Shown: piece after piece, positions 1 to 9,696 of the stretch
Layout of the letters: every line of letters begins with the position of its first letter
Numbering within the stretch: the stretch's first letter is position 1
From: an uncultured Candidatus Binatia bacterium
GTDB taxonomy: Bacteria; Desulfobacterota; Binatia; UBA9968; JAJDTQ01
Assembly (NCBI GenBank): GCA_958295985.1
Contig: OY282432.1
Coordinates: 1,178,001-1,242,000 of the forward strand
Length of the DNA: 64,000 nt
Direction: 5' to 3'
Program-made: the position numbers and the translations under genes
Notes under the pieces: generated by a model
Told to the model about the DNA's origin: nothing
What the model saw: the letters and a program-made list of their open reading frames with translations, nothing else
The model's database searches: none

Positions 1-500
1 TTGACGTAGATCACCCGGTTGGTGGGGCCGGTGAGCTTTTGCGGAAGCCCCTTGTAGGTGTGGACCTCCGGGTGCAGGAGCGGCGCCGAAGATCCCATGG
101 CCTCCATCGGATCCAGCACAGGGTCCATTTCCTCGTACTCCACCTCGATGAGCGCGGCGGCTTCTTCGGCCGCGTCTTCCGTTTCCGCGGATACCGCCGC
201 CACCTTCTCGCCGATGAACCGCACGATGCCGTCCGCCACGATGGGCATGTCCACCACGCGCCGACCGATGCGTAATCCGGTGACGTCCTCGCCGGTGAGG
301 ATGCCGACGACGCCCGGCACCTGCATGGCCTTGCTCGTGTCGATGCTCCTGATGCGGCCATGGGAGATGGGGCTGCGCAGGATCTTGCCCCACAGCATGT
401 CCGGGAAGGTGATGTCCACCGCGTATTTGGCTTTGCCGCTTACCTTGTGCTCACCGTCGATGCGGGGTGTGGGAACGCCCACGCTGTGTGTTTCTGCCAT
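1..500 (-). CDS. Xanthine dehydrogenase/CO dehydrogenase-family molybdopterin-binding subunit, N-terminal part (truncated by window edge)
   Basis: Minus-strand translation from ATG at 500: MAETHSVGVPTPRIDGEHKVSGKAKYAVDITFPDMLWGKILRSPISHGRIRSIDTSKAMQVPGVVGILTGEDV..., typical of aldehyde oxidase/xanthine dehydrogenase a/b hammerhead domain. Not in ORF track because it runs off the edge. Confidence 0.85.
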   Translation of the reverse strand, partial: MAETHSVGVPTPRIDGEHKVSGKAKYAVDITFPDMLWGKILRSPISHGRIRSIDTSKAMQVPGVVGILTGEDVTGLRIGRRVVDMPIVADGIVRFIGEKVAAVSAETEDAAEEAAALIEVEYEEMDPVLDPMEAMGSSAPLLHPEVHTYKGLPQKLTGPTNRVIYV

Positions 501-589
501 TGGCTCACCTCCTTCAGGCCTTGCGCATGTGCGACTGCTCCCGCCGGTACCGGCCCCACCGGCGAGAACCGGCCCCAGACCACTCACAC

Positions 590-2101
590 CTAGGCCAAGC
601 GGCTTTCCGGGAACATGAACGAGCGGATGGTGACCGGGATGACCTCGGTCACGCCCATGGCGTTGCCGACGTCGATGAAATCCAGGTCGCCCACGTCGAT
701 GCCGTCCACGGCAATGACCTCCGGCGCTACCTTCAGTTCTTCCTTGAGGATGCCGCCGAGGGATTTGGCCACGTCCAGGTCCAGGATCAGGAAAACGTCG
801 GGATTTGAATCTTCCGCGTCATTGACGACCGCGGCGATGCCTTCGGCCACGCGCCGGATGAACTTGTAATTGGGCACGCCCTCCAGGCCCAGGGCCAGCG
901 CCAGACCCGCTTTGAACTTCTCCAGGTCGAACTTGGCCAGCGCCGTCCGAAGGGCGCCCTGCACGTCGGAATCCTCGTCGAGGAGCGCCTTGACCACCTG
1001 CAGGCCGTAGACCGGAAGCGGCGTCTCGCTGGAGATGTAGCTGGTGTTGCCGCTGGCCTGGATCGTGTACTCGCCGGCTCCGATGACGGTGGCCCGGATG
1101 CCTTCCGTAGGCTCCTTGACTAGGTCCGCCCGGTTGAGCTCGGCGATGCGCGCGCGGATCTCCTTGCCCAGATAGGGGCCGACGTCACCGTAGGAAGGGG
1201 TTTCGTGGTCGTAGACGTGCTCGGAGACGCCGCCGGAGAAGACGATGTGGTCAATGCCGTTCAGGCCCTCGTAGTCGGGTAGCTGATCGGTCACGAGCAG
1301 GTGCGTCTCCAGGTCCGAAAGCGGTTTCGCCTGTATGACGTTGAAGAGGTAGGTCCCCATATAGGCGGCCAACGCTCTCTTGACGTCGTCGGTAACGACC
1401 TGACCCACCTCCACCGGGGTGCCCAGCTCCCTGGTGATGAACTTGGCGGGAAGCTCGACCCGTGTCACCACGTCGTCGTCGTCAAAGGCGATGAGCCGCG
1501 CCCCTACGCTGATGGCCCCGGTCTGGGTCACCGTCCCGTCCCGAATCACCGACAGTTTCGTGGTGCCGCCGCCCATGTCGATGTTCAACACCGTGGCGTT
1601 GGCCGATTTCGACAGGTCCACCGCGCCGCAGCCATAGGCCGCCAACAGCGCCTCGTGGTTGGGTCCCGCGGACGCGCAGATGAACTTGCCGGAGTCCTTG
1701 GCGAAATACTCGAGGATCGGGCGGGAGTTCTCCTTGTTGAGGGCCTCCCCGGTGATCACCACGGCTCCGGTGTCGATGTCGTCGTGGGTGTAGCCGGCCA
1801 CACGGTAGGATTCGTGAATGAAGTCCTGCACCTTGGCCGTGTCGATGAGCGTCCCCGAGCTGTACGGGGTCAGCATGATGGGTGACCGGTACAGCACCTC
1901 CCGATCCGTGACCCTGAACCGGGCCGAGAGCCCGGCGCCCTCGCGCCGGAGCGTCAGGTGTGAAAAGACCAGATGCGAGGTGGAGGAGCCGATGTCGATG
2001 CCCACGCTGGTGAGCGAGAACATCTCGACCCCTTCGATGTCCTCCACGATGGCATCGGGGCCGGGGTGAAAGTGTTCGGGATTGTCGGCGTCGTCGTGCA
2101 T
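590..2101 (-). CDS. eutA: EutA-family protein (ethanolamine ammonia-lyase reactivating factor-like ASKHA ATPase)
   Basis: 503 aa; TSVGIDIGSSTSHLVFSHLTLRR, GAVVITGEALNKENSRPILEYFAKDSGKFICASAGPNHEALLAAYGCGA, VLNIDMGGGTTKLSVI are EutA-type motifs. Confidence 0.85.
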   Translation of the reverse strand: MHDDADNPEHFHPGPDAIVEDIEGVEMFSLTSVGIDIGSSTSHLVFSHLTLRREGAGLSARFRVTDREVLYRSPIMLTPYSSGTLIDTAKVQDFIHESYRVAGYTHDDIDTGAVVITGEALNKENSRPILEYFAKDSGKFICASAGPNHEALLAAYGCGAVDLSKSANATVLNIDMGGGTTKLSVIRDGTVTQTGAISVGARLIAFDDDDVVTRVELPAKFITRELGTPVEVGQVVTDDVKRALAAYMGTYLFNVIQAKPLSDLETHLLVTDQLPDYEGLNGIDHIVFSGGVSEHVYDHETPSYGDVGPYLGKEIRARIAELNRADLVKEPTEGIRATVIGAGEYTIQASGNTSYISSETPLPVYGLQVVKALLDEDSDVQGALRTALAKFDLEKFKAGLALALGLEGVPNYKFIRRVAEGIAAVVNDAEDSNPDVFLILDLDVAKSLGGILKEELKVAPEVIAVDGIDVGDLDFIDVGNAMGVTEVIPVTIRSFMFPESRLA

Positions 2102-2104
2102 GGC

Positions 2105-3235
2105 TTACTGTTTTCCCATCCCCTTGGACCACTCGTAGTCGGGGTTGGTGTAGGCTTCCTCGTGCATCAGGCTGGTGGTGTTCCGTTTGGCCAACTCCTC
2201 CTCGAACTTGGCCCGAATGAAGGGATCCTCGTCCGGATATTCGATCTGGTCCTTGGCCCGGTCCTCGACCTTTTCCGCGTAGCCGTGGAACTGCATGGGC
2301 GGATGGAACGCCAGGTACCGCGCGTGCGTGGCGCCGGCATTGAAGTGCTGGTGAAACCACTTGTTGGGCGGCACGAAAACGCTGGCCTCGTGCCACGGGA
2401 CCACGATCTTCTCCTTGCCTTCCTCCCACAGGATCGAATAGCCTTCGCCCGCGGGAATGACGATGACCCTGCCCGGGCCGTGCCGGTGCGCCTTCTTGTA
2501 GGTGCGCGCCGCGAACACGGACATGTGGCAGGAAAGCTCCGAGTTGGGGAACTCGATGAACACGCTGTGGCCGCCGGCGCCGCGCTTCTTGTTCTCGTCC
2601 AGCTTGTCCCAGGCCCGCATGTCCGGGAAGAAGTTGCCGTACCAGTAGACGCGCCGGTTCCACACGTTCCACTTGCCCGAATCCGTGACCATCTTGGCCT
2701 CGGAATAGAATTCGCCGTCCTCGGAAGCGATCACGTCGTGCCCGGCGAAGGGGTTGTCGAAGAAGAAATCCGGGTCTCCCACCGCGGACATGGCCAGCGG
2801 CAGGTAGTTGTAGTGCAGCAGCCGGACCACCTTGTCCCCCTGCATGTTATTGAGGGTGTAGTGGTAGTTGCGGGGCACGATGAACATGCTGTTGTTATGC
2901 CACTCGAAGGTTTTCTTCGTGCCGTTGTCGTCCCGCCACACGGTGGTAGTGCCCCGGCCCTCCACGACATAGACTACCTCGTCCAGGGCGAAGCGCACGG
3001 GCGGGGTGGACTCTCCGGGGGCGACTTCCTGGATCCAGGCGCCGGTCACGCCCTCCTGCCCCATGAGCTGCATAAAGGCCGCCTTGCACTTGCGGTCCTC
3101 CCACCATTCGAGGTCGCAGGTGCGCAGGTCGCCGATGAAGTACCCCGTGTGGATGGGAATGTCGAGGGATTCCATCCAGTGGTCATAGGTGAACTTGGTC
3201 TTCTCTACTACGGCATCGCTGATATCTTCTCCCAT
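2105..3235 (-). CDS. Bicupin (two-cupin) domain protein
   Basis: 376 aa from ATG at 3235; two beta-barrel-like halves with cupin-type motifs (FALDEVVYVVEGRGTTTVW; KKAHRHGPGRVIVIPAGEGYSILWEEGKE). Confidence 0.75.
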   Translation of the reverse strand: MGEDISDAVVEKTKFTYDHWMESLDIPIHTGYFIGDLRTCDLEWWEDRKCKAAFMQLMGQEGVTGAWIQEVAPGESTPPVRFALDEVVYVVEGRGTTTVWRDDNGTKKTFEWHNNSMFIVPRNYHYTLNNMQGDKVVRLLHYNYLPLAMSAVGDPDFFFDNPFAGHDVIASEDGEFYSEAKMVTDSGKWNVWNRRVYWYGNFFPDMRAWDKLDENKKRGAGGHSVFIEFPNSELSCHMSVFAARTYKKAHRHGPGRVIVIPAGEGYSILWEEGKEKIVVPWHEASVFVPPNKWFHQHFNAGATHARYLAFHPPMQFHGYAEKVEDRAKDQIEYPDEDPFIRAKFEEELAKRNTTSLMHEEAYTNPDYEWSKGMGKQ

Positions 3236-3444
3236 GGAACCGCTCCTTGAAGTGAATTGACGTGGTCTGGAATCTCCCGGGCGGTATCTCCCGGGAAACA
3301 AAAACGGGCCGGCGTTCGCGCAGCCCGGAAACAGGAACCACCTATATAGCGTCCCGCAGCGCCGCGGGTCAAGACCGGGGCTCCAGCCGGCAGCAAGTCG
3401 GTCCGACCTCTTTGCATGACAACAACCCGCCGACGCCACGGGAA

Positions 3445-3500
3445 CGTCATTCCGGGCTTGACCCGGAATCCGGGGGCGGCGGGGGGCATGTCTGTTGGCC
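3445..3500. repeat. Dispersed palindromic repeat (ATTCCGGG-cttga-CCCGGAAT core)
   Basis: gtcattccgggcttgacccggaatccgggggcggcggggggcatgtc upstream of dxs; second copy at 61183. Confidence 0.7.
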
Positions 3501-3616
3501 GAGGGCAGACGGTCGAGGCAGCTTCGTTGACAGCTTACGTCAACTTTGAAAAGATCCGTTCATTCGTGAGCTTGCCATGGAGGTTCGCTGGCGCCTCCCA
3601 ATGGGAGGAAATCGTC

Positions 3617-5512
3617 ATGTCCGTCCTGAAAACCATCCGCCACCCGGCCGACCTCAAGAAATTGCCCCCGGAACAGTTCCCGCAACTGTGCGAGGAGATT
3701 CGCGAGCGCATCATTTCGGTCATATCCGATGTGGGCGGGCATCTCGCCTCCAATCTCGGCGTCGTCGAATTGACCGTCGCCCTTCATTACCTGCTGGACA
3801 CGCCCAGGGATCTGATCGTCTGGGACACCGGCAACCAGGCCTACGCCCACAAACTGTTGACCGGCCGTCAGGAGCAGTTTCACACCATCCGGCAATTCGG
3901 CGGGTTGAGCGGGTTCTGCAAACGCGAGGAGAGCGAGTACGACACCTTCAACGCCGGCCACGCCGGCACCGGCGTGTCGGCCGCGGTGGGATTCGCGGAG
4001 GCCCGCGAGCAACGGAAACAGGCGCACAAGGTCGTCTGCGTCGTCGGCGACGGCGCACTGACTTCGGGGCTGACCATGGAGGGCCTGCAGCAAGCGGGCG
4101 GCTTGAAGAAAGACCTGCTGGTGATTCTGAACGACAACCAGATGTCCATCTCGAAGAACGTCGGGGCGATATCCGCCTATCTGAACCGGACCATTACGGG
4201 CGAGTTCTTCGATCGAATCAGGGAAGAGACGAAACGGGTTCTGGGCAAGATGCCCCACATCGGCGAACAGGTGCAGAAAATGGCCAGCCGGGCCCAGGAA
4301 CTGGCCAAAGGGCTGCTGTTGCCCGGGTTGTTGTTCGAAGAACTGGGGTTCCGGTACGTCGGACCCATCGACGGCCACAAGTTCGAGCATTTGCTGCCGA
4401 CCCTGGAGAACGTGTTCAAGCTGGACGGTCCGACCTTGCTGCACGTGGTCACGAAAAAGGGATTGGGCTACGGGCCCGCCATGGACGATCCCATCTGGTT
4501 TCATGCCAGCTCTCCCTTTGACCGCGACACGGGGAGTCCCAAGAAAAAATCCGGCCGACCCTCGTACAGCAGCGTTGCCGTCAACACGCTGACCGGACTG
4601 GCCAGGGAGGACCCGCGCATCGTCGCCATCACGGCCGCCATGTCGGAGGGGACGGGATTGGCTGCCTTCGAAAAGGCCTTTCCCGAGCGGCTCTATGACG
4701 TCGGCATCGCCGAGCAGCACGCCGTGACTTTCGCCGCGGGCCTGGCCGCGCAGGGCATGAGGCCGGTGGTCCCCATCTATTCGACCTTCCTGCAACGGGC
4801 CTATGACCAGGTGGTCCACGACGTCGCCACGCAGAACCTCCCGGTGACGTTCTGCATCGATCGCGGCGGACTCGTGGCCGAGGATGGGACGACCCACCAT
4901 GGCGCGTTCGATCTCGCCTACCTCCGGCATATGCCGAACATGGTCGTCATGGCCCCCAAGGACGAGAACGAATTGCAGCACATGGTCAAGTCGTGCATCG
5001 GTTACGACAGACCGGTGGCCGTTCGCTATCCCCGGGGCTCAAGCCTTGGCGTGGATATGGACCCGGTGCCGCAGGCACTGCCCTTGGGCAAGGGTGAGTT
5101 GTTGCGGGAAGGCACGGACATTGCGTTGGCAGCCATCGGCGTCACGGTGCATCAGGCCATGGCTGCGGCCGGACGGTTGGAGCGGGAGGGGATTTCCGCC
5201 GCGGTGATCAATGCGCGGTTCGTCAAGCCGCTTGACCGCGACTTGGTCGGAACCGTAGCGCAGGAAGTGAAGTGTCTGCTCACGGTAGAGGAAGCCTCGA
5301 CAATGGGCGGATTCGGGTCCGCGGTTCTCGAACTTCTCTCCGATGAGGGTATTGTCAACGTGCCGACGAAATGCATGGGGCTGCCCGACCGGTTCATCGA
5401 GCAGGGGCCTCAGAATCTTCTTCGGGAGAAATACGGCTTGACGGCCGACGGGATCTATCAACAAGCCAAACAGTTGCTTGCTCACGTGTCTCGAAAATCA
5501 GCGGTTGCCTGA
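3617..5512 (+). CDS. dxs: 1-deoxy-D-xylulose-5-phosphate synthase
   Basis: 631 aa; [91 protein letters not shown]. Confidence 0.95.
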   Translation: MSVLKTIRHPADLKKLPPEQFPQLCEEIRERIISVISDVGGHLASNLGVVELTVALHYLLDTPRDLIVWDTGNQAYAHKLLTGRQEQFHTIRQFGGLSGFCKREESEYDTFNAGHAGTGVSAAVGFAEAREQRKQAHKVVCVVGDGALTSGLTMEGLQQAGGLKKDLLVILNDNQMSISKNVGAISAYLNRTITGEFFDRIREETKRVLGKMPHIGEQVQKMASRAQELAKGLLLPGLLFEELGFRYVGPIDGHKFEHLLPTLENVFKLDGPTLLHVVTKKGLGYGPAMDDPIWFHASSPFDRDTGSPKKKSGRPSYSSVAVNTLTGLAREDPRIVAITAAMSEGTGLAAFEKAFPERLYDVGIAEQHAVTFAAGLAAQGMRPVVPIYSTFLQRAYDQVVHDVATQNLPVTFCIDRGGLVAEDGTTHHGAFDLAYLRHMPNMVVMAPKDENELQHMVKSCIGYDRPVAVRYPRGSSLGVDMDPVPQALPLGKGELLREGTDIALAAIGVTVHQAMAAAGRLEREGISAAVINARFVKPLDRDLVGTVAQEVKCLLTVEEASTMGGFGSAVLELLSDEGIVNVPTKCMGLPDRFIEQGPQNLLREKYGLTADGIYQQAKQLLAHVSRKSAVA

Positions 5513-6456
5513 GGAACGTCAAGTCCGAGGGGAGGCGGCAGCTTGAAGGTAACGTTCTCTTCGATGCCGTCGAGGTCGGTCAAGGTAACCTCGAACATGT
5601 CGCAGAGCCGGTCCACGAGTCCCTGCACCAGATCTTCGGGCGCCGACGCGCCGGCGGTGATTCCCACCGTCGTCGTCCCTTCCAGCCAGGCCGGTTCCAA
5701 GCTCCCGGCGTCCGGAATGAGGTAGCTTTCGGTTCCGGCCTCCTCGCCGATCTCACGCAGCCGGTTCGAGTTCGAGCTGTGGTCGGAGCCGATGACCAGG
5801 ATCACGTCGGACTGCACCGCCAAATGCCGCACCGCGGTCTGCCGGTTCTGCGTCGCGTAGCAGATGTCCTTCACGTCCGGGCCCCGGGTCTCCGGGAAAC
5901 GGGACTTCAACGCGGCTATGATCTCGCGGGTGTCGTCGACGCTAAGGGTCGTTTGCGTCACGTACGCCAACTTCGCCGGATCGACGGGCTCCAACGCCGC
6001 CACATCGGCCACGTTGGAAATCAGGTGCACCTCGCCCGGCACCTGTCCCATGGTGCCCTCGACTTCCGGGTGCCCGGAGTGGCCGATGAGCACGACCTCG
6101 TAACCCTGCCGCGCATAGCGTTGCGCCTCGATGTGCACCTTGCTCACCAGCGGACAGGTGGCGTCGATGACCTGCAGGCCGCGAGCATCGGCGGCGTCCT
6201 CCACCTTCCGGGCGACGCCGTGGGCGCTGAACACGGTGACCGCGCCTTTCGGGATGTCGGACACCTTCTCGACGAAGCGCGCGCCCTTGTCGCGCAACAG
6301 GTCAACCACGTGCTCGTTGTGGACGATCTCGTGCCGCACGTAGACGGGGGCGCCGTATATCTGGAGCGCGCGCTCCACGATATCCACGGCTCTGACGACG
6401 CCGGCGCAGAAGCCGCGCGGTTGCGCCAGGATGACTCGCAAGGGTCGCTTCGCCAC
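5482..6456 (-). CDS. ispH: 4-hydroxy-3-methylbut-2-enyl diphosphate reductase
   Basis: [68 protein letters not shown] start at 6456 with GGAGG upstream. Confidence 0.95.
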   Translation of the reverse strand: MAKRPLRVILAQPRGFCAGVVRAVDIVERALQIYGAPVYVRHEIVHNEHVVDLLRDKGARFVEKVSDIPKGAVTVFSAHGVARKVEDAADARGLQVIDATCPLVSKVHIEAQRYARQGYEVVLIGHSGHPEVEGTMGQVPGEVHLISNVADVAALEPVDPAKLAYVTQTTLSVDDTREIIAALKSRFPETRGPDVKDICYATQNRQTAVRHLAVQSDVILVIGSDHSSNSNRLREIGEEAGTESYLIPDAGSLEPAWLEGTTTVGITAGASAPEDLVQGLVDRLCDMFEVTLTDLDGIEENVTFKLPPPLGLDVPQATADFRDT

Positions 6457-6567
6457 TGGAATCCCTCCGATCCCGCCGTACAGGCCCTTCGGCACACTCT
6501 ACTTTGGCACGCTCTAATATGCAGCAGTCGCACCCGAGGGTCAATGATCGCCGCCTGACCCCAGGGT

Positions 6568-7818
6568 TCATCCAATGATGGCGCGCGCGGCCATGTGCCC
6601 CGACCGAACGGCGCTCTCGATGGTCGCGGGCAGCCCCGTGTCGATCCAATCCCCGGCCAGGTACACGTTGGCGAAACGGCTTCGTGTCCCGGGGCGGCGC
6701 CGCGCCTGCGCGGGGGTCTGCGCGAACGTCGCGCGTTTCTCCTTGACGACGCGGTATGGCGGCAACGGGTCCGGGTCGCGGCCGAGGGCGGCGGCGACGT
6801 CGCGCCAGGTTTTCCGGGCGATCACGTCGGGCGGCTCGTCGACCATGTCGTCGGCCGCGCTTGTGGTAGTCGAAGCCATGTCGCCGCGAACGAACAGCCA
6901 CTGCGCCGTGCCGCCGATCAGCCCGAGAAACGGCAGCTCCGCCGGCAGGCCGGCGGGCCCGGACAAGCGGAAGTGGGCATTGACAATGGCGTGGCTTTCT
7001 TCCGGGACGGTCAGATCCGGCACCAGGCTCGCCGCGGCCGTCGGCGGCAGCGTCAGGACCACGCTGTCGCCGTCCTCCAACGTCACCGTTTCCGTGCCGA
7101 AGTCCAAACCGCGCGCCTCGGCGCTCCGGTACGTGACGCCGCGCAACCGGGTAGCGAAGCGAATGACGGCGCCACGCCGATGCAGGAGGTCCACCGCCGG
7201 GTCCACGAACGTTCCGGAGAGTCCCGTCCCGGCGATTCGCGGACGGCAGGCCGCCTCGCCCTTGCCGAAGGTCTCGCGCAACACCGGCCACAAAAGACAC
7301 GCGGCGCCGGCTCGCACCGGGCTGTTCAGCGCCGCAACCGCCAGGGGCTCCCAGAACTGCTCGAACAGGGCGCCGCGGTCGCCGACGCAATCGGTCACGG
7401 TGCGGTCCGCGCCGGCCAGGGCGAAACGGAGGCCGGACAGGTAGTCCCGGAAACTCGTGTCGGGCACGCGCCGCCGGGCGTCGAGGATCCACCAGGGCAG
7501 CCTCCCGGCGTTGGGCCGCAGGCGCCATCGCCGGCCCGTGCGCAGATCCAGGAACGGAAAACACGCCGAAGCCGGTCCCACCAGCGAACCGGCGGCGCCG
7601 ATGTCCGCCAGATAACGCATGGTGGACTTGTTGCCGGTCAGGAGCAGATGGTTGCCGTTGTCGATGGCGCAATCGAGTCTGGCGTCGAAATAGGAGCGGC
7701 AGCGCCCACCGGCCTGACCGCTCGCTTCGTAGAGCGTGACGGCATGCCCCGCCCGCGCCAGCGATACCGCAGTGGAAAGGCCGGCCAGGCCGGCGCCGAT
7801 GACGTGGGTTCGGGCCAC
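6568..7818 (-). CDS. hpnE: Hydroxysqualene dehydroxylase HpnE (FAD-dependent)
   Basis: 416 aa; N-terminal FAD motif HVIGAGLAGLSTAVSLARAGHAVTLYEASGQAGGRCRSY; adjacent to hpnD/hpnC. Confidence 0.9.
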   Translation of the reverse strand: MARTHVIGAGLAGLSTAVSLARAGHAVTLYEASGQAGGRCRSYFDARLDCAIDNGNHLLLTGNKSTMRYLADIGAAGSLVGPASACFPFLDLRTGRRWRLRPNAGRLPWWILDARRRVPDTSFRDYLSGLRFALAGADRTVTDCVGDRGALFEQFWEPLAVAALNSPVRAGAACLLWPVLRETFGKGEAACRPRIAGTGLSGTFVDPAVDLLHRRGAVIRFATRLRGVTYRSAEARGLDFGTETVTLEDGDSVVLTLPPTAAASLVPDLTVPEESHAIVNAHFRLSGPAGLPAELPFLGLIGGTAQWLFVRGDMASTTTSAADDMVDEPPDVIARKTWRDVAAALGRDPDPLPPYRVVKEKRATFAQTPAQARRRPGTRSRFANVYLAGDWIDTGLPATIESAVRSGHMAARAIIG

Positions 7819-7830
7819 GAAAGGAGGCCG

Positions 7831-8715
7831 CTAAAGAAGTCCATAACGCAGGGCGAGCCACAGGGTTCGCGCCCGCCTCAGCCGGACCGGACTCTCGATG
7901 CGTGTCCAGCCCCGTTCTTCCAGGCGCTGGAGCGTTTCTCGATAGATCGCCATCATGAGCACGATGGGTCGTATCTGGCGCCATCCAAGCTGGGACAGCA
8001 GCCGGTCGGTCCCGGCGTAATAGCTCCGCGCGAGCTCCGCCAACTCCGCGCACGCCGCGGCAAAGCCCGGATGGATGAAGACCGCGCTCAACGAGCCCTC
8101 CGCCACACCGTGTCGCTTGACCATTTCCAGGGGGATGTAGAGGCGCTCGATCGCCGCGTCCTCCTTCACGTCGCGCAGGATGTTGGTGAGCTGTACGGCG
8201 TTTCCAAGGGCCTCGGCGATCTGGTATCCGGGGTCCCGGGGCACACCGAACGCGTGGATCGACAGCCTCCCCACCGCACCGGCAACCTTGCGGCAATAAT
8301 TCAGCAAGTCATCCAGCGTCTGCATCCGTACCGTGGACGCCGCGTCGATCTCCACGCCGTCGATGACGGCGAGGAACTCCTCCCGCGGCAAGTCGAACCG
8401 TCGCACCGGTTGCAGCAGCGCCCTGGTGGTCGGCCATTGGGGCTTGCCCGCGTAGAGTCGGGTGATCTCTTCCCGCCAGGCCGCCAGTCCCCGCTTCTTT
8501 TCGGCGTTCTCCCCGGGCTCGTCGGCGACGTCGTCCACCTCGCGGCAAAACGCGTAAATGGCGTACATGGCGCGCCGCCGTTCCGCCGGCAATATCCTCA
8601 TGCCCCAAAGGAACGACGTGCCCGACCGCGCCACCACCCGATGGACATGGGTCCATGGTTCGATGGCGTCATGCGCCGAGGCGTCCCGGGGCCGCGCTGC
8701 CCTATCCGCTGCCAT
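7831..8715 (-). CDS. hpnD: Presqualene diphosphate synthase HpnD
   Basis: Squalene/phytoene synthase family: AIYAFCREVDDVADEPGE, ALGNAVQLTNILRDVKEDAAIERLYIP. Confidence 0.9.
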   Translation of the reverse strand: MAADRAARPRDASAHDAIEPWTHVHRVVARSGTSFLWGMRILPAERRRAMYAIYAFCREVDDVADEPGENAEKKRGLAAWREEITRLYAGKPQWPTTRALLQPVRRFDLPREEFLAVIDGVEIDAASTVRMQTLDDLLNYCRKVAGAVGRLSIHAFGVPRDPGYQIAEALGNAVQLTNILRDVKEDAAIERLYIPLEMVKRHGVAEGSLSAVFIHPGFAAACAELAELARSYYAGTDRLLSQLGWRQIRPIVLMMAIYRETLQRLEERGWTRIESPVRLRRARTLWLALRYGLL

Positions 8716-9583
8716 CCGACCAACCCCGTCCGCACCGCCGGAACAGCACCCGGCCGATGCCGCGCGCACAGCAGGCCGCAAACTGCGCCTTGGTCAGCGC
8801 CACCCGTTCTGCCAGGGGGTCGCGCCGGCGCAGCTCGCCGCCGAGCTTCCTGGCGATGTCGACGATGGCGGCCGCTTCCATGGCAAAACGGACGTTGCGA
8901 AGCCGGCCCGGCAAACCGTCGGCTGATTTCAGCAACCCATCGGTCCCATCGAGACACAAGTCCAGCACGCGTCGCAACGCCGTTGGTGATCGGCGGTTGC
9001 CGAGCACCTCGACCCCGATGCCCGCGTCGGCCATCCAGTCCTGCGGCAGGTAGACCCGGTTCAGTGCCCTGTAGTCGTCGCCGCAGTCCTGCAGGTGGTT
9101 GAGCACCTGCAGCGCGTTGCAAAGAGCATCGGACGCCGGGTAGGCCGCGGCCGACTCGCCGTGCAGGTCCACGAGGTAGCGGCCCACCGGGGCCGCGGAC
9201 AGATCGCAGTACCTCATCAGATCGTCCCAGTCATCGTAGCGCAGCTTGGTGGCGTCCTGCTTGAACGCACGGGTCAGGTCCACGCAGTGACGGTGCGTCA
9301 CCCCGGTCTCCGCCAGGCTGCGGCGGATCTCGTGTGCCTTGCGGAAGGCGGGGTCCGTCGCGTCGTCGCCGCTCACGGCCTTGGCGAAGCCGTCCAGGCG
9401 GGCGATCTTGTCGGCGGGCTCCAGACCGGGGTTGTCCGCGATGTCGTCGATGGCCCGGGCATAGGCGTAGAAGGTCGTGATATGCGGCCGCAGGCGCGCC
9501 GGCAACAGCCGGGAGCCGACGGGAAAATTCTCGTCCGTCGCCGCCTTGCCGGACGGCGTCTCTATGACAACTGACTCGGCCAT
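8702..9583 (-). CDS. hpnC: Squalene synthase-family HpnC
   Basis: DENFPVGSRLLPARLRPHITTFYAYARAIDDIADNPG, LQVLNHLQDCGDDYRALNRVYLPQDWM; 14-bp overlap with hpnD start. Confidence 0.9.
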   Translation of the reverse strand: MAESVVIETPSGKAATDENFPVGSRLLPARLRPHITTFYAYARAIDDIADNPGLEPADKIARLDGFAKAVSGDDATDPAFRKAHEIRRSLAETGVTHRHCVDLTRAFKQDATKLRYDDWDDLMRYCDLSAAPVGRYLVDLHGESAAAYPASDALCNALQVLNHLQDCGDDYRALNRVYLPQDWMADAGIGVEVLGNRRSPTALRRVLDLCLDGTDGLLKSADGLPGRLRNVRFAMEAAAIVDIARKLGGELRRRDPLAERVALTKAQFAACCARGIGRVLFRRCGRGWSDGSG

Positions 9584-9696
9584 CGCATACTCACAGGTGA
9601 ACGCACCGGTCATGGCGTGTTGGAATCAGGCTATCACGGAAGCAGCCGTTCCTTCCACACAGCGGGTGGTGGGGGGACGGCGTCAGCCAGCGTTGA

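Noticed and set aside
6595-9102. 835-aa plus-strand ORF spanning hpnE-hpnD-hpnC
   Set aside because: Spans three real genes on the opposite strand; Arg/Gly-rich nonsense composition.
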